Shown here piece by piece: positions 10,701 to 18,974 of a stretch of 34,466 nucleotides of DNA. The notes under the pieces are model-generated. The model searched no databases. It was given only the letters and a program-made list of their open reading frames with translations, and was not told where the DNA came from. Every line of letters begins with the position of its first letter. The stretch's first letter is position 1. Origin of the DNA: an uncultured Clostridia bacterium (lineage in GTDB: Bacteria > Bacillota > Clostridia > Christensenellales > Borkfalkiaceae); contig CALVWU010000010.1 of assembly GCA_944367955.1 (NCBI GenBank), positions 1 to 34,466 of the forward strand, written 5' to 3'. The translations under genes were made by a program, and so were the position numbers.

Positions 10701-11317
10701 GGCGCGGCGACCGACGCGCGGTCTGCAGCGTCGTTCTGCTTTTTGCCGGAGAATCTGCGTTCACCCCTGCCCGACCCGCGGGAGAGCCACTCGCTCATTA
10801 CAACGAGATAGAGCGGATAGCCGCTGAGCAAAAACATAACCGAAAAAATCACATACGCGCCGATATAGGTTGTGCCGCGCGCAATGGGATAGACTATTAT
10901 GCCCGAAAGCACACCGCCGAATGTATAACCCGCATAGCCGCCTTCGGCAACCGTATAGCAGCGGGCAAGATACTCGCCGTAGTTATCCATGTTGAAATCG
11001 CGCGTGGTGACGGCGTGGAAAAGCATGAAGAACAGCGCGGCCGTAAGCCCTGCCGCGGCAACGGTGCGCAAATGTATGCGGGGGGCCTTTTCAAAAGTAA
11101 GCCATACGCCGAACACGACGAGCGCGGCAACGACAAGATATGAAGCGTATCCGAAAGTGCCGTACATAAAAGTGCATATGGCCGCGCCGAGAGATGCAAA
11201 CACCGCATCGTGAGTTATCAATATAACAAACATGAGAGCGCAGAACAGCAAAACCGTCATGCCGAGAGTTTCGCGCGTAAAGATATATGAATGGTTTGTA
11301 TTATTCTGTTTATTCAC
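7757..11317 (-). CDS. ftsK: DNA translocase FtsK/SpoIIIE with very long linker
   Basis: Septal DNA pump that clears chromosomal DNA from the closing septum; in spore formers the homologue fills the forespore. Residues about 18-185 contain several transmembrane helices. Residues about 190-690 are a low-complexity linker rich in Asp, Glu, Ser, Gly, Arg and Tyr. The motor begins near 695, with Walker A AGTTGSGKS near 848, Walker B VIILDEFGDLM, and ATQRPS. A winged-helix gamma domain lies at the C-terminus (DDKFIQALKFC... to the end), the part that reads orienting sequences. The protein is 1186 aa, against roughly 750-800 for typical SpoIIIE/SftA proteins; the excess is the linker. The start codon is GTG with GGAG about 11 bases upstream. 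It is the first gene of the operon that runs to nadE. Confidence 0.95.
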   Translation of the reverse strand: MNKQNNTNHSYIFTRETLGMTVLLFCALMFVILITHDAVFASLGAAICTFMYGTFGYASYLVVAALVVFGVWLTFEKAPRIHLRTVAAAGLTAALFFMLFHAVTTRDFNMDNYGEYLARCYTVAEGGYAGYTFGGVLSGIIVYPIARGTTYIGAYVIFSVMFLLSGYPLYLVVMSEWLSRGSGRGERRFSGKKQNDAADRASVAAPQREEYFGSYAQDANVPANAGYVPQNYVGEDVANYVGFAPQPGYDGGADTEGGLYDGPREMYGSSNPESVGSSAQSYFHVQPSEQPVEDDKFSQEKLGRKILFENGEFAAESYRRNMIFNDDSYFNHPVHNDGDYLSSFSGKKPSPASSENQNNDAQNGGFASYTQSYSEEVERNASPAPSSAYIYGEKPVEDLNAYAPEPEEGEESDEVQNFGGGFRGEDYGLEDDYIEGSLTGGSEESAEENADSGYPVPSQPADMRGDASDEAFGRTFGRDGGELFGAGSQGRGIEMSERGSVSDRSFGRSDEPFELSSDRRSSMGVNGDKDIADDTDFSLGGDGPRLSSERRIGRGQNEEQSAEDLIAREEGGVPYSEVEEGEDARFTRRGGESLSDRGSDSNDLRNLFNSANSNISEDVKPDSSRISARREDAADRENLFDGDEDDYLSEEPDLGTPGLRRGDDETSVVRQPVPMRPAQEQPQPVAEEKPKHVWKKYVRPTLDLLVDYPEKSDANLGDIEESKATIIDTFENAHIAAHISNVTVGPAITRYDVIIEDRTYIKNAMRCRDAIAMALMKENVATYLNYAKGAISIEVPNSKRTIVGLKGMLTSPEFINAKSNSLTFALGKDVEGKPCCPDITKMPHLLVAGTTGSGKSICLSSLIISLLYKYGPDELRFILVDPKQSEFISYESLPHLIINEIISDVDKAIKALNWAIKEMERRYGLFKEMTLSGNLVRNLNEYNAHLPEGEEKLPKIVIILDEFGDLMLQRKKDIESRIIRLVQKARACGIHLILATQRPSVDCITGLIKSNLPTRIGFKVNSFDDSRTIFDIGGAEKLLGAGDMYFRSAQAPDLARIQGCFIDSPDVQAVTDFVKKNNETYFDQSVSDFINTVEEPEGTESAGDDGGEGDVKIDDKFIQALKFCVTSNQASVSMLQRRFPIGYVKACKIIDWMENMNYITQSEGSKPRKVLLSLDEFTRIYGDVDD

Positions 11318-11358
11318 TAAAAAAAATGCTCCGTAATATATAATTTCGGCTGATTAAT

Positions 11359-11387
11359 ATTATAACATCTGCGCTGCAAAAAAACAA
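11359..11387 (-). promoter_or_regulatory. Extended -10 promoter of the ftsK operon
   Basis: On the minus strand TATAAT (11359-11364) is preceded by TGT, giving an extended -10. A weak -35 (TTGTTT, 11382-11387) lies 17 bases upstream. It sits between the ilvC terminator and the ftsK start and probably drives ftsK-rimO-pgsA-cinA-recA-nadE. Confidence 0.65.
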
Positions 11388-11432
11388 CAAAAAGACGGCA
11401 GATTATTATATTTTGTACGCGCTCATTTTTTT

Positions 11433-11473
11433 AATAAAAAAATGCCCCGCACGGAATTACTCCCGTGCGGGGC
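11433..11473 (-). terminator. Rho-independent terminator of ilvC
   Basis: A perfect 11-bp stem (11463-11473 with 11444-11454) has an 8-base loop. On the minus strand it is followed by A and seven T residues. It begins 15 bases after the ilvC stop, so it should terminate ilvC cleanly before the ftsK promoter. Confidence 0.92.
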
Positions 11474-11487
11474 CGCTGCACTATTTT

Positions 11488-12590
<1,103 letters not shown>

Positions 12591-12624
12591 ATAATAAAAA
12601 ATATTACAAATTTCATAAAAAATA

Positions 12625-12653
12625 TTGCATAAAATTAAATTTTGATTTATAAT
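12625..12653 (+). promoter_or_regulatory. Promoter of the DUF815 ATPase gene
   Basis: TTGCAT (12625-12630) and TATAAT (12648-12653) are 17 bases apart. The start ATG is at 12687, preceded by AAAGGTG. It is back to back with the ilvC promoter, with 35 bp between the two -35 elements. Confidence 0.7.
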
Positions 12654-12686
12654 CTTAGTTGATAAAGCTATAAAGGTGAATAAAAT

Positions 12687-13847
12687 ATGAATAATTTTAT
12701 CAACCAACTTAAAGTGCTGCGCGGGTTGAAACGCGACGGATTGTTCTTATCGTTCGCACAGGCGTGCGCCGGGGAGGACAAAAATAATTTTTACTTTATG
12801 GTGTACGACAGAGGTGCGGAGAATGCTTTTTTGGCCGAACTTTGCAGACTTATCCTTACGGACGAAAACGCCTTTTCGAAAACGTGCGCGGGCGGCAGCA
12901 TTCCTTCGGCGTATCTTTTAGACGCATATGCCGACGACCTCAAAATAATTTTTGCCGCCGCAAGAACGCTTGAAGGCGACGAACACATGAACCTCGGCAA
13001 CGCAACTCCTCCGTTTGACGGAGAACTGAACGGTGAAAAATGCGCCGAAAACCTTGTAGATTTTTACGCCGCGCACGGATACGGCGCATTTATAGAGTAC
13101 CGGGCCTTTACCTATGACGGAACAAAACTTATCCCCATTCCCAAAACTTCAACGGTTACGGTTGACGAACTAAAAAACTACCGCACCGAAAAAAAACTGG
13201 TGGAAGACAACATATTGAATTTTTTAAGCGACCTGCCATATGCCAATATGCTGCTATACGGCGACAGAGGCACAGGCAAATCTTCTACCGTACACGCCAT
13301 GCTGAACAAGTATTTCGACGACGGCCTGCGCATAATCGAAATAAGCAAAGAAAACATGCTGTGCATACCCGCAGTGCGCGAACTTGTGGCCGATAACCCT
13401 CTAAAATTTATAATTTTCATCGACGACCTTTCGCTTGACGAATACGACGAAAAAGTATCGTCGCTTAAAGCGGGATTGGAAGGTTCGGTGAGCGGCGGCA
13501 CGGAAAACGTTATGATTGCGGCAACTTCAAACCGCCGACATATAGTTAAAGAAAGCTTTTCCGACAGAGAAAATTCGGTTCATCCGGGCGATTCGATAGC
13601 CGAACAACTATCCCTTTCGGACAGGTTCGGCCTTACCGTGATGTTTTCGACCACCGACAAATCGGAATACCTTTCGATAGTAGGCCAGCTTGCCGACGAC
13701 GCGGGCATAAAGACGGACAGACAGCAACTCTTTGCTCTTGCCGAAAGATGGGCATTGACAAAGGGCGGCCGTTCGCCCAGGCGCGCAAAGCAATTTGCAG
13801 ACCTTGCTTACGCATGCGAGCAGCGCGGAGTGCCCATCGACTTTTGA
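12687..13847 (+). CDS. DUF815-family AAA+ ATPase
   Basis: A predicted cytoplasmic ATPase of a family widespread in bacteria but without a firmly established role. Residues 1-160 form a helical N-terminal region. The AAA+ core follows, with Walker A GDRGTGKS at 192-199, Walker B FIIFIDDLSLDEYD from 243, and the sensor-like strand NVMIAATSNRRHIV. A C-terminal helical lid has an SPRRAKQFADLA segment. The ATP-binding and sensor motifs look intact, so it should be active. It is transcribed alone from its own promoter, divergent from ilvC and convergent with murC, with 12 bases between the two stop codons. It has no obvious operon partner. Family assignment is confident; no function is proposed. 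Confidence 0.85.
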   Translation: MNNFINQLKVLRGLKRDGLFLSFAQACAGEDKNNFYFMVYDRGAENAFLAELCRLILTDENAFSKTCAGGSIPSAYLLDAYADDLKIIFAAARTLEGDEHMNLGNATPPFDGELNGEKCAENLVDFYAAHGYGAFIEYRAFTYDGTKLIPIPKTSTVTVDELKNYRTEKKLVEDNILNFLSDLPYANMLLYGDRGTGKSSTVHAMLNKYFDDGLRIIEISKENMLCIPAVRELVADNPLKFIIFIDDLSLDEYDEKVSSLKAGLEGSVSGGTENVMIAATSNRRHIVKESFSDRENSVHPGDSIAEQLSLSDRFGLTVMFSTTDKSEYLSIVGQLADDAGIKTDRQQLFALAERWALTKGGRSPRRAKQFADLAYACEQRGVPIDF

Positions 13848-13859
13848 CGCAAAAGACGC

Positions 13860-15179
13860 TTAATTTATCAACGGCCGCACTTTGCGGGCTATGTCGCCCG
13901 CACCGAGCACAAGTATTACGCCGCCTTTATTCGTTCTGTTTAAAAAATCCGAAACGTCGCGTTCGCAGTCTGCGTAACGGGACGTTTTTATCGCCTCGTG
14001 CAACGCAAGCGCGCTGCCGCGTTCGTCGAAATATTCGCGGGCGGCATAGGTTTTGCATATGAGCAACTCATCCGCACCTTCAAAACATTCAACAAACTCG
14101 TTGAACAAATTTTTTGTGCGACTGTAAGTGTGCGGCTGAAAAATTACATATATCCGCCCGCCGCACACCTCCATTGCCGTGCGGATAGCCGCCCTTATTT
14201 CCTGCGGGTGGTGAGCGTAATCGGCCACGACCGCGCAGCCGTTATATTCGCCGATGAACTCGAACCTGCCCTCCACCCCTTTAAAATCTTCAAGTCCGCA
14301 CATCACCGCACGGGCCGAAACGCCGCAGGCGCGGGCGGCCGCAGCAGCAGCCAAGGCGTTCAGCACATTATGCCGACCGAAAACTTTTAACGATACGCCG
14401 CACAATTTTAAACCGTACTCGAATATTTCAAAGGAGTATTTTCCGCCTTCGGAGCATACGTTTGCGGCGCAATAGTCTGCCGTACGCGAAAATCCGAAAG
14501 TCGTGCTCCCCCGCGAACACCTGTCGCCTTCAAGACATATACTCTTTTGCGCATCGTGCAAAAAACTTTTATAAGCTTCCGCAAGCTCGCTTTCGTCGCT
14601 GTAACATTCGAGATGATCGGCGTCGCTGTTGAGTACGACCGCGGTGTGCGGACGCAAGAGAAGAAAATTCTTATTGTATTCGCAGGCTTCGGTTATCAAT
14701 ACGTCTCTGCCGAATCCGCAAAAATTGCCCAACTCCGCATCGTTGCCGCCGATATACGCACAGAAACCTTTGCCCGCAGCACTGAATATATGGGCAAGCA
14801 TGCTTGTGCACGTCGTTTTGCCGTGACAGCCGGCAACGGCTATCGTTCTGTCGAACATACTGCATACTTCGGCCAGCATTCTGCCCCGCGAGATTACAGG
14901 TATACCCAATCGTTCAGCCCTGCAAATGTGCGCATCGAAAAGCTTTACCGCGTCGGAATATACGAGTAGATCGCATTCGTCCACCCCTTCAACGCACCCG
15001 CCGAGATCCACCTCAACTCCGAGCGCGGCAAGTTCGGCCGCATACTTACCTATTGCAATATCGCACCCCCTAACCTCTGCGCCGAAGTACATAAATAATT
15101 TTGCGAGCGCACTCATTCCCGCCCCGCCGATACCGACAAAATAGCAACTTTTTATGTTGCGCGACAACATTTTTACCAT
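13860..15179 (-). CDS. murC: UDP-N-acetylmuramate--L-alanine ligase
   Basis: Cytoplasmic ATP-dependent ligase that adds the first amino acid of the peptidoglycan stem peptide. The N-terminal substrate domain has YFVGIGGAGMSALA (13-26). The P-loop is GCHGKTT at 117-123, with Cys where most homologues have Thr. The Mur ligase middle and C-terminal domains follow (NVLNALAAAAAA, DYAHHPQEIRA, FQPHTYSRT). Length 439 aa is normal. It lies downstream of ftsZ rather than between murG and ftsQ, and is separated from ftsZ by a hairpin. No ribosome binding site precedes ATG 15179; a TATAAT hexamer is only ten bases upstream, so the start may be nearly leaderless or may be the ATG at 15170. Confidence 0.95.
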   Translation of the reverse strand: MVKMLSRNIKSCYFVGIGGAGMSALAKLFMYFGAEVRGCDIAIGKYAAELAALGVEVDLGGCVEGVDECDLLVYSDAVKLFDAHICRAERLGIPVISRGRMLAEVCSMFDRTIAVAGCHGKTTCTSMLAHIFSAAGKGFCAYIGGNDAELGNFCGFGRDVLITEACEYNKNFLLLRPHTAVVLNSDADHLECYSDESELAEAYKSFLHDAQKSICLEGDRCSRGSTTFGFSRTADYCAANVCSEGGKYSFEIFEYGLKLCGVSLKVFGRHNVLNALAAAAAARACGVSARAVMCGLEDFKGVEGRFEFIGEYNGCAVVADYAHHPQEIRAAIRTAMEVCGGRIYVIFQPHTYSRTKNLFNEFVECFEGADELLICKTYAAREYFDERGSALALHEAIKTSRYADCERDVSDFLNRTNKGGVILVLGAGDIARKVRPLIN

Positions 15180-15312
15180 ACTGCATTTTATTATATTTTG
15201 TCGAAAATTATCACTCGATTGACGAAATTGCAGGTATAATCTGCATATTTTAACGTTTTTTCGGATATTTTAAAATCCGTTAAATCCGCTGGCGAAAGCA
15301 GGAAGCAAACGA

Positions 15313-15353
15313 ATACGGGCGCGGGTGCATTAAACATGCGCCCGCGCCCGTAT
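15313..15353 (-). terminator. Long GC-rich hairpin 3' of ftsZ, no U-tract
   Basis: An 18-bp inverted repeat (15313-15330 with 15336-15353, one G-U pair) with a 5-base loop starts 37 bases after the ftsZ stop. The sequence after the stem on the minus strand is TCGTTTGCTTCC, only a poor U-tract. It probably ends or stabilises the ftsA-ftsZ transcript. The remaining bases between ftsZ and murC (15180-15312) are AT-rich with a weak dyad at 15229-15245 and no gene. Confidence 0.55.
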
Positions 15354-15390
15354 GTAAACGCGAATATGATTCAATTATAAAATTATGCCG

Positions 15391-16881
15391 TCAATCGTCG
15401 TTCCTTCTGCCGAAGCTCTTTAAGATGCGGGCAAATTTGGGAACGCTTTTATCGTTGGGGCGTTCTATGGTCACCTCTTCGGCCTGCTGCATGTACTGGG
15501 GCTGAACGGGCTGCTGAGGTCTTGCCTGCTGATTATATGCGGGCTGCTGCATGCCGTAACCAGGCTGCGCATACTGTTGTCCGCCGTATGCCTGCTGGTT
15601 GTACGCAGGCTGCTGAGGCTGTGCCTGCTGAGCAGGTTGAGCATATACGGGCTGAGCCATTGCGGGCTGCTGAACGCCCTGCATATTATTGGGCATACCC
15701 TGCATGCCCTGCACATTATTTTGCGCGGCGGGCATTACCGCGGGCTGCTGCGGATAGAGCACCTGCTGAGTCTGACGGGGCTGAACGAGCGGCTGTTGAG
15801 CCTGCTGACGCTGACCGAAATAGGGATCGTTATTTATGGGCATGCGGTTGCCGGTGTTCTGGCTTGAAAACAGCCTGCCTGCCGAAAAGCCCTTTTGAGA
15901 ATCTTCCTCTTTTTTGTTGTCGAAACCGGGGAAGCCGGTAGCTATTACGGTTATTTCAACTTCGTCCTGAACATTGGGATCGATGCGCGCACCGAAGATT
16001 ATGTTTGCGGAAGCGTCTACAACGCTGCGGACAAGTTCGGCGGCGTCGGCAACCTCGTCGAAAGTGAGATCGGTACCGCCGACGACATTGAGGATTACGC
16101 CGCGCGCCCCCTCGATTGTAGTTACGAGCAGAGGGCAATTGACCGCAACGCGCACAGCTTCGATTATTCTGTTATCGCCCTTGGCGACGCCTACGCCGAG
16201 ATGCGCGATACCCTTGTCTTTGAGCACGGTTTTAACATCGGCGAAATCAAGATTTATGAGTGCGGGATTTACGATGAGTTCGGCAATACCCTTTATGCCC
16301 TGCTTTAAAATTTCATCGGCAACGCGCAGAGCTTCGACCATGGGCGTATTCTTCTGCACTACCGTTCTTATCTTGTCGTTGGGAATAACAACGAGAGTAT
16401 CGACGTATTTTTTAAGATTTTCAAGGCCCTTTGCGGTATTTTCCATCCTCTTTTTGCCCTCAAAAGCAAAAGGTTCGGTTACGATAGCAACCGTGAGGAT
16501 CTTCATATCCCTTGCAATCTTTGCAATAACGGGAGCCGCGCCCGTACCGGTGCCGCCGCCCATGCCGGCGGTTATGAACAATAAGTCGGTACCCTTGATA
16601 AGGTCGGTTAAAACATCCTTGCTCTCCTCAGCGGCGGCTCTGCCGATGTCGGGATCGGCACCCGCGCCGAGGCCCTTAGTGAGCTGGCTGCCTATCTGCA
16701 CCTTGTTTTGGCAGGGCGAAAGCGCGAGTATCTGACTGTCGGTATTTACGACAATATACTCAGCACAGGTTATATTGGCTTCAAGCATACGGTTTACGGC
16801 GTTGTTGCCGGCACCGCCGACGCCGATGACCTTTATTTTGGCTTTGCCCGATATGTTGTTTATTGCCTGATCGTTAAACAT
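15391..16881 (-). CDS. ftsZ: Cell division GTPase FtsZ with long Q/P-rich linker
   Basis: Tubulin-like GTPase that polymerises into the Z-ring. The tubulin signature GGGTGTG is at 108-114 and the T7 catalytic loop NLDFADVK at 210-217; the core ends near residue 319. Residues about 360-466 are a linker dominated by Gln, Pro, Ala, Tyr and Met, including two copies of QQPAYNQQA. The last residues, VPKFARILKSFGRRNDD, match the C-terminal peptide that binds FtsA and other partners, followed by a basic tail. At 496 aa it is about 100-120 residues longer than usual, all in the linker. The start is supported by GGAGGT seven bases upstream. It follows the ftsA-like gene by 57 bases and probably shares its promoter. 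Confidence 0.97.
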   Translation of the reverse strand: MFNDQAINNISGKAKIKVIGVGGAGNNAVNRMLEANITCAEYIVVNTDSQILALSPCQNKVQIGSQLTKGLGAGADPDIGRAAAEESKDVLTDLIKGTDLLFITAGMGGGTGTGAAPVIAKIARDMKILTVAIVTEPFAFEGKKRMENTAKGLENLKKYVDTLVVIPNDKIRTVVQKNTPMVEALRVADEILKQGIKGIAELIVNPALINLDFADVKTVLKDKGIAHLGVGVAKGDNRIIEAVRVAVNCPLLVTTIEGARGVILNVVGGTDLTFDEVADAAELVRSVVDASANIIFGARIDPNVQDEVEITVIATGFPGFDNKKEEDSQKGFSAGRLFSSQNTGNRMPINNDPYFGQRQQAQQPLVQPRQTQQVLYPQQPAVMPAAQNNVQGMQGMPNNMQGVQQPAMAQPVYAQPAQQAQPQQPAYNQQAYGGQQYAQPGYGMQQPAYNQQARPQQPVQPQYMQQAEEVTIERPNDKSVPKFARILKSFGRRNDD

Positions 16882-16938
16882 TTTAAAACCTCCGTTTATG
16901 CGCGAACGAAATCTTCGCGCCGAGCGTTCGATTGATTA

Positions 16939-18054
16939 TTATTTTGCGCCGATAGCCGCGTCGAGCAGACTAAACAGCGAGGAAAATGCAGGTTTATCGT
17001 AATACGGCAGCCGGGGCGCGATGACGTTGACCGCGCATTCGAGGCGGTTTGAAAGATGTTCCGCCGTGCCGCGTATGGTTTTTATCGCGTCGCCGGTAAC
17101 GTACAGAGGCCTGCCCGACATATCCTTTTCGGCAAAGGCGTGCCTGCACTCCTCTATCATTTCGCACACGCCGTCCAGCCCTTCGCGGATAACGTCGCGC
17201 AGGGACGCCGTTGAAAACGAATACAGCTTGTCGCGATATTTTATCTCTTGTTTTGAAGTAAGCCGCTCCTTAGCGTTTAAATTTACTTTACCCAAAAATC
17301 CCACCGCGACTTCGTAGGGAATTTTAAGCTCGTCCATCAAAAGCGCGGCTATGTGACCCGTACCCACCGAAAACGATTGGCTGAACACAACGCCGTTGCC
17401 GCACACCACGCTGTATGTGGACGAAATATAGCCCATATCGAAGAGCGCGGCGTAAAGATCGCGCTCCTGCGGTTCAAAAAGGTAATTACCCTGTGCCAGA
17501 GGCGAAGGCACAAAGGCAAGAGAGGTTACACCCATCCCGCCGAAGGCGATGCGGACGCATTCGGCAAAAGAATCCTTGCACAAAAACCAGCTTATTCTGG
17601 CGCGCAGACTGTCGGAAAGGCAGCCTTCGGGATCTACCACCCTGCGCTTATCGGAAAGCACATAATACACGGGACTGCTTTCGACAACAGAGTACCCTCC
17701 GCCGTCTGCCGGCCGAGACATCGAGGTTACGGCTTGCACATGCGATTGTCTGATGCGCCGGCGTTCGGGAAACGAAATAACGTTATCGGTCACCAAGGTG
17801 CGCAAAAATTCGCCGGGAATCCCCACATGAAAACGGGTTATTTTTTCACCCGCGGCCGCAAGCGTTGCCGAAACGACGTCGCGCAACGCAGCGTTGAACG
17901 AAGCGACGTCTAAAAGCTCGCCGTCGGCAAAACCTTCGTATCCGCAGCTGTATTTACTTTTGATTACGAAAGTATTGTTTACACCCCTTTCACCCACCGC
18001 AGCACACACTTCGGATGAACGGATATCCAATACCGCCACGCTTTTATTACGCAC
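16939..18054 (-). CDS. ftsA: Divergent FtsA-like actin-fold division protein
   Basis: FtsA normally tethers FtsZ to the membrane. The order ftsQ, this gene, ftsZ, and an actin/SHS2-like layout support the name. The nucleotide-binding motifs are altered, numbered from the proposed start: phosphate-1 reads DIRSSE (10-15) where FtsA has DIGTSK; phosphate-2 reads DMGYISS (206-212) where DIGGGTT is expected; the adenosine motif reads TGDA (320-323) where TGGG is expected. The protein ends straight after the actin fold (LLDAAIGAK), without the amphipathic membrane-targeting helix. I start at GTG 18054, which has AAAGG seven bases upstream and gives the usual N-terminus (RNKSVAVLDI). The longer frame to ATG 18096 has no ribosome binding site and begins about at the predicted transcription start. 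A pseudo-ATPase role is inference. Confidence 0.8.
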   Translation of the reverse strand: MRNKSVAVLDIRSSEVCAAVGERGVNNTFVIKSKYSCGYEGFADGELLDVASFNAALRDVVSATLAAAGEKITRFHVGIPGEFLRTLVTDNVISFPERRRIRQSHVQAVTSMSRPADGGGYSVVESSPVYYVLSDKRRVVDPEGCLSDSLRARISWFLCKDSFAECVRIAFGGMGVTSLAFVPSPLAQGNYLFEPQERDLYAALFDMGYISSTYSVVCGNGVVFSQSFSVGTGHIAALLMDELKIPYEVAVGFLGKVNLNAKERLTSKQEIKYRDKLYSFSTASLRDVIREGLDGVCEMIEECRHAFAEKDMSGRPLYVTGDAIKTIRGTAEHLSNRLECAVNVIAPRLPYYDKPAFSSLFSLLDAAIGAK

Positions 18055-18106
18055 TTTTATACCTTTACCTAACGCATATGCGCCCCTTACGCGCATTTAT
18101 GGATTC

Positions 18107-18135
18107 ATTATATAATAATGTTTATAAAATGTCAA
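18107..18135 (-). promoter_or_regulatory. Perfect consensus promoter of ftsA-ftsZ
   Basis: On the minus strand TTGACA (18130-18135) and TATAAT (18107-18112) are separated by 17 bases: a full consensus sigma-A promoter. It lies immediately after the terminator of the upstream cluster, so ftsA-ftsZ is a separate, probably highly expressed unit. Transcription would start near 18100. Confidence 0.88.
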
Positions 18136-18146
18136 CACATTGACGC

Positions 18147-18178
18147 AAAAAAAGCGGCTTAACAATAAATTAAGCCGC
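18147..18178 (-). terminator. Rho-independent terminator after ftsQ
   Basis: A perfect 9-bp stem (18154-18162 with 18170-18178), 7-base loop, followed on the minus strand by seven T residues. It lies about 40 bases after the ftsQ stop and should end the mraZ-to-ftsQ transcript. Confidence 0.92.
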
Positions 18179-18217
18179 ATAATTTATTAAATTGCCGTGC
18201 GCATATGGCTTAACCAT

Positions 18218-18967
18218 TCAGATGAGCGCGTTGTAATAGGCCGAAACCTTTGACTGGCTATCGCCGGGGTTTACCGAATATATGCTGCCGCGCAGTTTTT
18301 GGCTGTCGGAAAGAGATAAAAACACCTCGGCCGCGGCGGACACTTTGCTTTCGGTAAAATCTTCGTAATCGACCAATACGATATTCAGACCGCTGTACAG
18401 CGAAAGCGTTATTCTGCTTGTTTCCGTTATGGCGTCGTACTGCTTTGTGACCTTATTTACAAGGTTGCGCAACGAGCCGAAATACTCCTTAACCCAACCG
18501 CAGATGGCCACAGCCGCATCGAAATCCTCGTCCTCCACCTCCAACAGCACGTTGGGACTGTCGTCTGCGGGATTCACGTTGCTGCTTCTCGTGCCCATGT
18601 ATACTCCGTTTATGTCATACACGTCGTATCCGCCATTACCGTCGGGACGGGCATACTGTTCGAGCCGCTCGCACAGCACGACGTTCAAAGTGCAGGGGAA
18701 AACTTTTTCATAGCTTTTAATATTTATATTCTGTCCCTGCACACAGGCATAAACGTCGTCGTCGCCGAGCGACATCAGCGTTGAGCCTTTAAGCCCGTTG
18801 AGCCTGCCGAGCGCGAGTTCGTACTCCTCGTTGCCTCTGTCGGAATAATAAATATACTCCACATTGACGTTGCGCACCGAAGTTATAACTCCGAAACAGA
18901 TGACCGCCGCAACGACGAACACGAGGGCCAAAATTATGAATACCGCCTTTCTTATGTAACCGTTCAT
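18218..18967 (-). CDS. ftsQ: Cell division protein FtsQ/DivIB
   Basis: Bitopic septum protein that bridges FtsL, FtsB/DivIC and the septal synthase. A short cytoplasmic start is followed by one transmembrane helix (about residues 8-30) and an extracytoplasmic POTRA-like region beginning at VRNVNVEYIYYSD. The DivIB beta domain follows, with the conserved stretch VLCERLEQYARPDG and the VYDINGVYMG strand. Length 249 aa is typical. The ATG lies seven bases after the murA stop, with no clear ribosome binding site, so translation is probably coupled to murA. It is the last gene before the terminator. The family is poorly conserved in sequence; position and topology make the assignment. Confidence 0.85.
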   Translation of the reverse strand: MNGYIRKAVFIILALVFVVAAVICFGVITSVRNVNVEYIYYSDRGNEEYELALGRLNGLKGSTLMSLGDDDVYACVQGQNINIKSYEKVFPCTLNVVLCERLEQYARPDGNGGYDVYDINGVYMGTRSSNVNPADDSPNVLLEVEDEDFDAAVAICGWVKEYFGSLRNLVNKVTKQYDAITETSRITLSLYSGLNIVLVDYEDFTESKVSAAAEVFLSLSDSQKLRGSIYSVNPGDSQSKVSAYYNALI

Positions 18968-18974
18968 GATATTA

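Noticed and set aside
15229-15245. TGCAG/CTGCA dyad around a plus-strand TATAAT
   Set aside because: The arms are only 5 bp, the only -35-like hexamer is 10 bases away, and no plus-strand gene follows.
15480-15800. CTG-rich repeats that look like a tandem repeat array
   Set aside because: They are the codons of the Gln-rich FtsZ linker, and the repeat unit is irregular; it is protein low complexity, not a CRISPR or satellite.
16900-16935. CGCGAA/TTCGCG and CGAACG/CGTTCG arms between ftsA and ftsZ
   Set aside because: The arms are short and alternative pairings compete, so I cannot support a terminator or operator.
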